From Ciona savignyi (Eukaryota > Chordata > Ascidiacea > Phlebobranchia > Cionidae): 64,000 bases of DNA. The notes beneath the pieces were generated by a model. The model saw nothing but the letters and a program-made list of their open reading frames with translations, was not told where the DNA came from and made no database searches. The stretch covers positions 1,841,481 to 1,905,480 of the forward strand of contig CH002567.1 of assembly GCA_000149265.1 (NCBI GenBank), read 5' to 3'. The position numbers and the translations under genes were made by a program. This document shows positions 33,449 to 45,700 of the stretch, piece after piece (position 1 is the stretch's first letter; every line of letters starts with the position of its first letter).

Positions 33449-35048
33449 ATGGAAACCTTTGGTTTATTTCTCGTTTTGTATGGATTTAGCATTGCTGTAT
33501 CAGGTAAGGTTTTTAAATGTATATATTTTGTCAATTTTTACCACCAAACATTATACAGTGGGCTCAGCATATCAACAGGGGGAAGCTGTAATCCAATCTT
33601 ATTCAACGTGGAAGACTAAAAGGGAATTTGTTGGCTACTTGATGTGCTTGAATAGTGAACCAATTTTCATCAAAGCAACAGTTAAAACCTACCATGAATA
33701 TATGCCGCACAAATTCAAAATAACAGTCACCGAAATCAACTCCTCTGGCTTCTGGATTGAATTAGAGCGAACTGACCAGTTCACAGAGTGGAACGCGGCC
33801 ATCGTTTTAAATTGGACGTTGTATTTTAGAGGTTGGTCGAGTTTAAAAAATCTTTAAAGCATAATTCTTGAGCTAATAAATTAAAGAAACTACTTAATAA
33901 ATTGATTTAACTATTTATTTAATTCAACTTCTGGTCTCTTCGAAATTTCAAATTCGAATTACTAAGCTTTAACTTGCATATTGGCTACGGTGACTTGACT
34001 TTTGTGAATTCGTCACATTAACGTGATTATAGCAGTCGGTCATATTAAAAGGTTAAAGCTATTTTTGTTTAAAGTTGGTAACCAAATTAGAGTCCCCACT
34101 AGTTGTGTAGCAGGAAACAAGAGTTTTTTTTAAAGATAAACAATGGTCATTCAACAGATAACCTGTAAATACTCAGTATAAAGTATGCAATTGTTTTTAA
34201 CACAGGACAGTGATATGTTTTTTTTACGTAAATTGACATTCCTACACAGATGACGGTGGCATTGTGCACTCGCGGTTTTTTATTTGGATGCCCGAGCCTG
34301 GCAAGAAAGAAGATCAAACTCGAGATAAAGCATCTGAATCGTGCAAAAAAACTGGTGGCTCTCTGGTTGATATTCTCGACAAGGAAATGTATGACGTAGT
34401 TTATGATTACGTCAAAACCACGTTTGATGGTGCAACGCGTGCAATTGTTTGGCTGGCAATGAACTACAACCCAAAGGTTTGTGGGAACAATTTATATATC
34501 TTTAATTCAATTTTGTGCACTTGTAAATAAACAACAATATTTTCATCGACTAGCCTTATTGCGTCGTATATACCTTAATTTAGCTTTAGTCTGCCTGTAG
34601 CGATTAAACACATCCCTTAGCTTAGACAGTGATGGGATTCAAGAGATTCGAATGGGTTCGGTCGAACCCGTTCTTGGGACGTATATTCACCGATCCGATT
34701 CTTGCTTCTTTACAGACATTATACCTTTTAGAAAACCTGTTGTTAGTAAGTACGATACAAAAGAGAACCTGTTCTTAAAATTTTAAATCACATCACTGCC
34801 CTATTATTAGATGACATCACTTCATGGAATATTGTTTTCGTTTTTTTTAGACAGATGTGATGATTGCCAGCGACGGCGGGCCAGCTTACAAGGGGAATTG
34901 GTACCCCGGTCGACCGAAAGTACTTTCAACATACACCGGGGTAGGAATAGAGGTTAGATCTGACGAAACCAACACAAAGATCGGGCTGTTGAATCGCGAA
35001 CCTACAAACGTAATTGCTTCCGCACGCATCCTATGCGCAATTTGGTAA
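33449..35048 (+). CDS. Secreted two-domain protein with C-type-lectin-like domain, copy B
   Basis: Exons 33449-33503, 33559-33831, 34250-34476 and 34851-35048; the exon lengths equal those of copy A except one extra codon in exon 3, giving 250 residues. Signal peptide METFGLFLVLYGF... (1-18), then the same N-terminal beta-type domain (EFVGYLMCLNSEPIF, SSGFWIELERTD) and the C-type-lectin-like part (ASESCKKTGGSLVDILD, IVWLAMN, NWYPGRP, late Cys in RILCA). Calcium-ligand motifs are missing here too. Both copies keep open frames and splice sites, so both are probably functional. Intron 3 holds a MITE that copy A lacks. Confidence 0.8.
34627..34798. mobile_element. hAT-like MITE in intron 3 of lectin-like gene B
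   Basis: Ends cagtgatgggatt and, complemented, cagtgatgtgatt. The paralogous intron of copy A runs straight from the left to the right flank without it, so the insertion is younger than the gene duplication. The exact target duplication is unclear. Confidence 0.65.
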
Positions 35049-38000
35049 AGCATTACCTTCCATGCAATCGAGGATATAAGTTCCATGTTTCCTTGATAGT
35101 TTCCCATTTTATTATTTCTCTTTGTGTTTTACAACATTATATGTTTGTTCCTTCCACGTGTGTTACTTTGTTATTTGTGTGGCGGAATTTAGATAAATCA
35201 CTATCACGTATTTACTTGTGACTAAAATTTTTCTTTCGGAATATCTGGCTGGATTTTAAACCAATGGTTGTATTATTTTAAAGGGAGAAATATCGTTTAT
35301 TTTTTGTGGTGTAATTTAGTTTTCGTAAAGTATCAATCGGCTGCATGTAGATTGATGTAATTGTTATATATGTGTCAATTGGTGTAATTTGATATTCGTT
35401 TAAAATCATTTAGTAGCATATGAGCACATTTGGAACACGAAACACATGTTAGCTATTATTTCAAAACAAATTTATACCTAATGCGATATAAGTTACGACA
35501 AGCAATATTTTTGAATCTCTTGTTGGACACATTATTTACTATATATGTTGTAAATATAGTTTGTTTCTGCAAGCCTTAACTAATGGTTTTCTAAATTAAA
35601 TCAACCCAGTAATATTTATTTGAACGTTGTGTTGGCGAAGTAGAAAGAATAAATGATACTATCTGCAAAAGTTTTACCTAATCTAAAACTGTGTATTGAA
35701 ATATATATTGGAATGCAATTACTGATGCGGTGTTGGCTACAAATTGAAGATTCGGTACAGCACCTTCTGATCGATGTCGTCCATGACAAAATAAACAAGC
35801 ACAATGTTTATATTTTGATTATATTAATAACAGCTTCATTTTGTTAGTAGACTAACTTATGTGGCGTGTCGCCAAATTAAGTTTGTTAATTGTGCCTGTT
35901 GCTTGACACTTGGTCTGGCCAGACGATTCTCTGGCCGATCGTATTCACTTATTTCACTCTCGCAATCCGACAACTCACGAAAGGGGCCTTTATTCTTGTT
36001 TATTTATAAGCTGACACAGTAAAGTACAAACAGTTCAAATAGTTCAATTTCGCTTGTTGGTTCGTTACACAAAATTCTTAAGACATTCATTGGTTGAATA
36101 TGATAGACTGCCGTATACCGTTAGACGTTGTTCTTATGCTCTGGTTTCTTTAGTCGAATTTTAAACTGTCATATCATTAGAACGGTATTTTAGGGTGTCG
36201 TTTCGTTAGACCACATTTTTAGACTAGTTCGTTAACACCCCGTTTCAGAACAAGCGGATACGTGTACAAAAAAGGCGGCACAACACGTGGTTCGTGAGAA
36301 AAGTATTAGTCAGGAAACAGAAGTTTCCTAAGCCGAATTACAGGCTATATGTTAAAACAGTAAAACAAATCTGTATAATGCATCCCAAAAGTAAATAATA
36401 TAACACATAATGGCGAAATTGCTACACTTATAAATTTTAAGGGATATTGGAGCATTCTTAAAGATACTAAGCCGGCTAAAAACTAAACACTGTAAAATAT
36501 TTTTTAAGTGTCTCGTTTATACGGCTAGTTACAGGCATCTCGCGCCGTGTACATCAAAGTCATGTTAGGCTTTGTAAACACAATATACCAGTGTCCAGTT
36601 GGGTGATAAATTGACCTTCATATGGGGGTGTTAGGGAATTACACGAAGTAACCGGCAAATTTCGATTCGTTTATACCTATCTCGTAGTAGCTACCATGTA
36701 TGAAAATTTTCGTCCAATATGATACCTCTTTCCAGTCAATGTTGTACTAATAATTTACCGCCATCATACATTCGATAAAATATACGAACAAAGTATGGCC
36801 ATTTCTAACGTATTTATAAAAACATCTTACACGTGTAATATTTAAGTAAATGAACTAATAATATGCATTTGTTATAAAATAGGCATTTAACGCTGTAAAA
36901 AGTTGATAAGTATTTCAAGAGTTTCGGTAATTTATTGAGGTTGTGTAGGCCCTATGTTATGCTACATTATTTTATTACTTAAAAGATTTAGATCGATTTG
37001 AAATATACTTTTAAACGGTTTCGCAAGGACAAGTGACCTTTGTAATTCACCAAAAGAAAAATATCCCTGCAATATATGGGTTTTCCAACCCACAAAATAA
37101 AATTTAACATTTCCAATTCGGAAAGTTAAAAGTTAATTATTATTTTGCGTGTCGGTGGAATTTGAATTTCTACGAAGTAAAAGCTTAAATATTGAATTTA
37201 GCCTAATATTAAAGAAGGTTATAAGGTTATAACACTAAAGAAAACTGTTAAACTTTACATAAAATGGTTTATTGCATACCAATTGGTAGATCTACAAATA
37301 GTGTTACGTCTTTTCGCGTCACTCACTATACATCAGACGTGGCACAACACGACTTCTAGTTACAATAACGCGCAATTTCAGCCATACCAAAATGTTTTTT
37401 TACTTAAACTTGGTAGATATTGCTTATCTTGCAATAACTAGGGCACTGTTACGACTATAAGTTAATTTTTAATATTATTCTTAAGTGTAAACAAAAGACT
37501 TATTGATTTCAATGTAACAAATATAGATGATTAAGCTTTTTGTGGCAAACTGATATACCTACGGGACAAGGGTGATTATGGAAGCTTAGGGTTTCCAAAA
37601 CAGTTATGTTAAACTATGGAACTTATTGTTTTGTCATAAAATAAAATAAGTGCCAGTTTATTGTATTTTAACTGACCATACGACTGCGCCATGTAAACTG
37701 GAAGTTGCTCGTCCTCTTTGTGTTCCGATTTAAAATTGAGCGGCGCAAGGCACTTAACGTAACGCAGCTTGGATGCAGTGGTTTTATGAGTTAAACCGAA
37801 ACGGCAGAAACAGTCTCCATCATAATTACAATATATATTTTATAAGTAACGACAACCTGGCCGTCTGGCAATTGCAAAACGTTTTATTTTCTATAAATCT
37901 GAATCGTGTATTGATGTATTTTAACTTAAACTGACCAACATTAAACATATGTCGTTTTATGTGAAAATCCAGGGTAAAGCTTTCCCACAAAAACGGTTTG

Positions 38001-39679
38001 TACGGAGGTTATAAGCAAGACATGCATGGTTCTTTATTATTTTTATTGTGTAACATGAAAGTTATGTCTTCTTAGATATTGTACTATCTTGGTATTGTAC
38101 TATCGCACAGCCTTAGAGTAGATCGAAATTAACTTTCGTTTGCCTTAAAGCTAAAAAATAATTATAACATTTTAATGTGGTGTTGAATACATTGGATAGA
38201 TTAATAAAGTTTTTGTGCAATTAATTAAACCACTAGATTCGGGCAATGCCGACGGAGTGTTTTATTGAGGTTACACGTCACACACAACTATAGCAAGGGA
38301 ATGGTGTCATAAGATCAGGGTCCACGCTGAGAATACGCAAACCAACAGGACAAAATTATAAAAATGAATCATCATTTTAACAAACTATGAATCACTTCTA
38401 TAAACAAATCATTTCTACTAACCTTTTCCTGTTAATCCAATAAACCATAAACGGGCGATATGACATTTTAAGGTTCAAATATCATAAATTTTATAATAGT
38501 TTGTATCAGCCAGTTTATTAGAAATTGTTGAACTTGACTTCCAATAATAATTAATAGCTTTAGTACCTTTTAGCTATTTTCTCCCTATACCTTTTTGTTA
38601 CTTTATGAGAACTAAAAAACATTTACACTAAGACGAAATGCCACAAGAAAAACTACCAGGAACAACGACCGCCGAGAAATATTTGCAAACAAATCACAAG
38701 CAAGATATTTTAGGGCGTCTTTGTTGCGGCGCCTACTATGCCATACGCAACACACAACTTCCAGTTACAAAACGCCCAATTCCTGCAGTACTAAAACGTT
38801 CTTCCAACTTACACTTGTACTTTAGGTTTTGTTAAAATTTTGCGGTTTTAAAATATTTTAGACAGTGTGCTACTTAAACTTGTGTACTATACTTCTTTTA
38901 ATATTGGAAATTAATAATAAAAACGCATTGCACAAGTATAATTAACAGCAAAATATTACAACCAGTCACTTCAAAAACTTCAAAATAGCTCACAAGGCAG
39001 ATATTAAGCAACTCGCGATGACAATGTCATTGTTACGATTAATAAGGTAATTTATAACTTTCTTTCCAAGTGTAAACGAATGACGTGTGATTAAGTGTTC
39101 CGAATGAAAGTCTGTACAGAAAAACTAAAATGTCTTCTGTACTGATCCCTGCATATTACTTTATACGTTTAAGCCTCGAACGTAATTGGAAACAAAATAA
39201 GAAAACAAAGTCTCTGGGAAGAATAAACATCGCTCAAGTCAATATTAAAACGCAATTTACGCTGATTAATACATGAAATAAGTGCAGATTACCTAATCTC
39301 GGGTACGTGCTTCAAGTCATCATGATAACTATATTTTATTAACTCTGTGCGCTATAAAACCACAAACACTTATAAGGGGTCCTATCAATATGTGTTTAAT
39401 TCTCAGCAAGTCAGTGATAAAGCACGTTCACAACGCTTCGTGCAGGTTTTCGGTTGTTGCAAGTATAATAATTGCATTCGAGACGAGGACAAAGTAACTA
39501 ATAAAACAAGTACCGCCCACTTGTACAACAGGACAAGAAATTTGCACAGCATGAACACACCGGATCTCATAACCTCATTAAACAACCTCGCAGCAATCAC
39601 CAAAGTAGTAAAGCGTCTAAGTAAAGTCTGTATCATCAGATTCTGAAGATGGGCGGCGCCTCAGTAGCACATAGCGCAT
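35049..39679. other. Long intergenic stretch, no gene recognised
   Basis: It probably starts with the 3' UTR of lectin-like gene B. Short open stretches have no signal, domain or splice context. Two diverged related segments (about 37320-37500 and 38745-39080) share the word order acaacttc-agttacaa-cgc-caattt, then agatatt and ttacga. The last part is the upstream region of the inhibitor gene. Confidence 0.4.
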
Positions 39680-39716
39680 TATATAAGTGAACTGCCTACG
39701 TTGCATCGGTCACTTT
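39680..39716 (+). promoter_or_regulatory. Core promoter of the multidomain inhibitor gene (TATA plus initiator)
   Basis: TATATAAG at 39680-39687 is followed at the proper distance by TCACTTT (39710-39716), an initiator match whose A at 39712 lies 32 bases after the first T of the TATA box. The predicted 5' UTR is about 42 bases to the ATG at 39754. Confidence 0.7.
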
Positions 39717-39753
39717 GCAACTGAGCAACCAAGACGGAAGATTAAACACGATC

Positions 39754-42700
39754 ATGAGATACCTTGTTATAAGTTTACTCTGTGTGGCAGTTTTCTCAGG
39801 TATGTTGATTATAAATCTGGTGAACAAACCGACACGAATCTATAATTTTTTTTCTTTGCAGATACAGCATTATCTTCTTCAAAAGATCCGAAAGAAAGAG
39901 TAAGTGTTTTATTGTTGTTCTATATGTGTTGTCCATTGCATTCAGCCCACATAAGTTAAACTAGATCGAGTTTCGAAAATGTGGCTTGAAACGCCAATGT
40001 GTTAAATAAAACTAATAGGGGTTTGTAATTGAACGGTTTATTTTGTCGGATGAAACACGTTTCGGATGAAACACGTGCTGGCAAACACGGCTGTCGCTTG
40101 AAACACGGGTTGTTTGTTAGTATTGTGGGTTAGACGTTATGTGAGTTTTTTTACCGAGCGAAGTTTCGAACCCGTAGTGGACTCGTTACTCGGACCATTT
40201 TTGTATAGGAATAGATATATATATGTATCGGTCGCGTTAACCATTTGGCCACACGATAGTACACATTATGTGAGTTTAACCCATGTGGGTTGAAATCATC
40301 GTAGATGGAGACTCGTGTGGGTTGGATCTCATGAATCTATATATAAATCGAGTTACTTGCAATTTATCATCACCAGATAGAAATTATACCTAGACACACA
40401 AAATAGCAAAACAAAGGCAATTAGACTAGTTTTATATTTTCGTAACATATTCATTTTTAATCAGATTCACAAATAATAATAATGTGCATATTTTTTAACA
40501 GGTGGTGGCGCTGCGGGATGCGGTAAGTCCTTATATTGCAATACGAGATTTTAAACATAAGTATTAAAAAAATAGAGAAAATGAGCACAAGATAATTAGT
40601 AATTTTGCAATTTGATACCAAACTTATTTGTTGTATTTAACTCTAAGTTATAGTTATAAACCATATCATTTAATTGGCAACGATAAGCCGTCTATCAAAA
40701 TATGCAGTACGACTATCGCAATATTGAACTATATCAATAGCGGTCCATATTAAATAACTATGTGCTGTAAAAAAAATTTGCATTTTTACATGAATGCATT
40801 TAGCAATTTTACAATCTACTTTATCACGCTTAGACTAAACATTAAAATGCCTTTACAGTTGAACAAGATTCTTGAAGACAATAATCCTCAGGTATGGTAA
40901 TAAACACGAGTCGGCAATGTTGCAGGGTTACCAGGTCATCCCAGTGCCACTTCGCACACGCAAACAAAAAGCGATAAGACCGCCTTGATTTACTGTCGGT
41001 AGTAAATTCGGCAAACAATTAAGTGTAATAAAACTAAAATAAGATATACCGGCGTCCTTTACGTGTTATTAATGGGTGAATGCAAACATTCTTTAAAGCA
41101 AACAATAAGGCTTGTCGTGTAACGATAAAGTTTTTGAGATTAGCCTTACGATATGCAAACGGTAATAAAAATTTAACGCAAAAACGGCGCGAAATCACGA
41201 TACTTTGCGCTATGAAAGTTCATGCGTTAATATTTGTATTTTTTCCATTCGAAAGGCTAATCAATTGTTGAACCGAGTGAAATTTATATGTGCACAATAA
41301 AAATTAATATGTAGCGCGTATATAAAAGTCGCATAAGCCAGTGGAACATACTGTAATTTGGACTTGTTGGCTATATAACGGGAATGTTATTTAAGTAAAA
41401 AAACTGCGTTGTCCGTAATAAAATTAGTAGGAGTACCAATGGGAACAAGAAAAATAACAAAATATTGAAGTTCTGCCCAGGCAGAACTAAAACAGATTAC
41501 GAAACGAGTAGATAGTTTATGACTAATTCTTATGTGGATTAATTTAAATAGAAAGCTGCGGATGTGCCATGCACCTTCCACGCTTGCACCGCTGAAATGA
41601 TGGGATGTCCTTTGAAAGTCGACTCACAAGGCTGCACCATGTGCCAATGCGCAAGTAAGAAAATGTTCATTTTCTGTTTTTGGTAAACGATTGTGGTGCT
41701 TTCATTGTAAAACATCCTGTGTGGACGATTAGTTAAGTAGACTGATACATATACCGACTTCAATACAAAAACCAAACGCCATCATGGGTTTGAAATTTAT
41801 CTCGATTTTTGATCCCAAATCAAGAACAACCATTTACAACTCATGGCAATAGCTCCGGTAACTTGCCAGTGAACGCGTTGTATAACACAAAATATTTTGT
41901 TTGTAGGTGGAACATTGGACATTAAAGTACCTTCTAAAAGGGATCGGTAATATTTATTCTCCGTTTTTTTTGGTTTTACATTATGAAGTTTAAAAATGCA
42001 TAGTTAATATACGTGTGTATTGGTTATATCTTATCAACGGTATTATCTAAATCCCATCCGACAGTTCGATTTAAATTTAGCTGCATTTCAGCAAGTCGGA
42101 ATGCAGGTGATATATATTTAAATGGGATTAACTAACCGAATAACTATATACAATAGTTGAGCGATTACCTAAGGTTTATATAACCACACCTTTAAACAAG
42201 GTCACTTGGTAAAAGGTTCAAACATTGCTGGGAATAACAAAATTGCGTGGTAAATTGAGGAAATTAAACTATGATAATCTTGTTTATCTTTGGAAATGGG
42301 GAAAAGCAAGAGCATTGGATTAAAGATAGTCTTGTGACTTCGTTTGTCGTGGTTTATTTAGTCTGAGATTCCATCCAGAAAAGTTATAGACAACGTTTGT
42401 TTATTTCTTCAGGGGAGTATGCATGTTAATCCCAGCCCCCGGACCATGTAAGGCGTCGCATCTTCGCTACTACTTCGATAGAGCCGCCATGTCCTGCCAG
42501 AAGTTCTACTATGGAGGCTGCAATGGCAACGGAAACAATTTTGAGGCAAGTCGCTTTAAAACTCTCCAACTCCCATACGTTCTACTTACAAATTCGTTTA
42601 TTAGTAAAACAAATCCTATCCATATATACGGTTAAAAGGGATTCTTTTACTAAGATTACAGTGGGATAATGCACATTTATAAATATCTTGTTAGGCTGTA

Positions 42701-45700
42701 AGTGGTCATTTTGCGTTTGCTGTACCGGTTGGTCTATAACTCTATATGACCAGTTTCGGAGATGACGGCTGTATTGCCCGACATTAGGAAAGAATAAAGA
42801 TAAAAACTTAACACGAGTTACATTTAATCCTCCAGACATTGGAAGAATGTAATGCTGCGTGTTCACCTAAACCGGTACCACTTGCTGGCTCGCCAGGGCA
42901 AGATTTGTGAGTAAACATTTGCACCTGTTACTTGGCCGATTGGTTAAATCGACTATTGCACAAGCCGATCTCTATACCAAAAAACTCTTAATGCGAGCAT
43001 AACATGGTCTCAAAAGTTGGCCCGGTTAAAAAAACTGATGTGAAATTCGAAAACTACATTCTATGTATTCACTGAGGTTAATTAATCTTATTAATTGGCC
43101 GTCTGTATGTTGTAAAGAAATTAACAATTGGGGCAAAATGATCACGCTATATTTAATAAACGGACAGTCTTGGAATATAAATCGTCTCAGAATTAGACGT
43201 ACCACGCGTGTGCTGCAGTAATACTGATCACATTCAACCTTTTTCTCAGTGGCTCATGCATGCTCATGCCGAGTTCTGGACCATGCAAAGGGGCTCACCT
43301 TCGTTACTATTACGATCGGGCATCCATGTCCTGTCAGAAATTCGTGTACGGTGGTTGCAAAGGAAATCAAAATAATTTTGAGGTAAAGGAATTGAACTCT
43401 AGCATACAAGCGTTTCTGTGACTGTAAATAACAGTTGCAGGGCGGAAATTCACAAATGGAAAATTCGCGCAATAGCGTACATTGTCTAGCCTGCACTTTA
43501 CTTTCAAATAGCTGTTCTGGGGCCAAACGGTTAGCACGTCCAGACTCGACAAAACGACTGCATTACAGGATAACCCCAGAGATAGGTTGTCCCATAAGGA
43601 AAGTTTCTTAGTCCAACCAACATTCTAGCGTGAACCCATATCGAAACTGCCCGCTATCTATTCGGTCGTGTCCATCTACAAGTATATTTCCTGGAAGTCG
43701 CCTGAATATTCGATTTTGCCCATTAGCAAACAACATTCATTTTTCATTCTTTTCACAGAGTTTGGATGCATGTAACACTGCATGTTCTGTCAAAGCTGTT
43801 CCACTAATCCGGCGAGCATCAACTGGCCAAGATAGGTGAGAGAACGTAGGAAACTGAAAAATTTGTTGTTGTTTTTTTAAAACCGGTCTATGTTGCCCAC
43901 TGACGCAGATTTTTTCACCTTTAACCCACTAACGCAGACGTTTTCTTTGTCTGGTGGTTTAAGTTTACGCGGTCATACAGAATATATTCAACAATGTTTT
44001 AATGGCATTTAAAGAACACATTACTCTTAAATTGTGATCCTGTTTTTAAACTCATTGGTTGCATTACAATTAGGAAAAACATTTGGCTTTTTTGTAACCT
44101 AATTTCTTAGTTACATGTCTGTGACTATGCATCTATGTAATTTAACAGCATCCATACTAACAGGGGCGTTTGTATGCTGATACCAGATGCTGGTCCATGC
44201 AAAGGATCACATCTACGATATTACTATGACCGGGCGGCAATGTCATGCCAAAAATTCTACTACGGTGGCTGCCATGGCAACGGAAATAATTTCGAGGTGA
44301 TAGACAAACACACTAATTTTGTCGATAATTGAGATCCTTACTCCCCGGCACTCGTTTTCCCCGTAAAAACTTGTCTATAGTTATATTTAACTATGAGTGA
44401 TCTTGTATTATTATTTTAGACACTGGATGCATGTTCAAGCCAGTGCGGCGTGAAATCACTGTTTAACGAGCCAGTCCTGCATGCATGTCCTCTTCACGGG
44501 TGCACGCCATACCGGCTTAAGTGTGGTAGAGGCCTGGGGCTTAAAAAAGACGAAAACGGTTGCACCCTCTGCGAGTGTGCCACAAGTGAGTCTAAGCTTG
44601 TTTGCATTGACCACAGTAGTGCGTTACTGTCACGTACGCATTAACTGCTTCGATCTCTGCATTTACACACAAGCCGCATCATCGTATCAGAATCCGACAG
44701 AAATGCAGGCTAATCTTACTCGATCTAAATATTAACTTAAAGTTTGATTAATAAAAATGCAGCCGTATATTTGACGTGCACTCGGTAGAATCTTCGAGAA
44801 ACCCGCTAACCGCTCTCTGCGGCACCAAGCCGAAAGGCAGAAGGCATTAAAGGTCTTAAAGATATGGCATATAATCAAAAATTATTACAGAAGTTACAAA
44901 TTTGTCTCGATAACAAATATTGGCCATAATTCTTAGATAAGGCAAACAATTTTGAGGTTTGAATAACTGCGCCGCTTGTACATTGTAATTACAGCAACTA
45001 ATGTTGCTTTAGCAATGTAAACCGGCGATTATGGTTAAAGTTTAAGGAAATATCAATTTTGCTCTTAACGGCTATGGCAGATTAGCAGCTCCTTATGTAT
45101 GTTTTGGTCATGTTGACAACTGAAAAGTCAATATACAATACTTTTTTAGGTGCAGTGGCCACAGCAGAAGAGAATGTGCCTTGTCCATTCCACTCATGTA
45201 CCGCTGAAATGCTGGGCTGCGAATACGGGCTCACTGTTAATGACAACGGGTGTGAATTCTGCACCTGCGCACGTAAGTACGCTTGTTGATTTTTACCATT
45301 TAACTATATTTTTACTTTGATTACCACAGCATCCCCGGCAGTTCCGGCGATCCCATGCCCGCTTCACAGTTGCAGCTTGGAGAACATGCAATGCGAATTC
45401 GGACTGGCAACAAATGAGAACGGCTGCGAGTTGTGTGAATGCGCAAGTAATTACAGGCTTGACCCAGATTAAACGTATTACCGACAACCCATTCCTACCA
45501 TGGCAGTTCCCCCGGAGGTCCCGAACGGCACTGAAGCCCCAGCCGCAGTCGCTTGTCCGGCACATGCCTGCTCGGCAGAGAATATGGGGTGCACTGGTGG
45601 ACTAGCAACAAACGAAAACGGTTGCGAGCTGTGCGAATGTGCAGGTACTTGGACTGGTAAAAACGCAAAGGCCTCGATTTATTTAAAAAAAAAGAAGTTA

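Noticed and set aside
38638..38835. 65-codon open frame beginning MPQEKLPG upstream of the inhibitor gene
   Set aside because: No signal peptide, domain or splice context; it lies partly in a diverged repeat.
39347..39646. 99-codon open frame in the inhibitor upstream region
   Set aside because: It precedes a good TATA/initiator pair and has no domain; probably non-coding.
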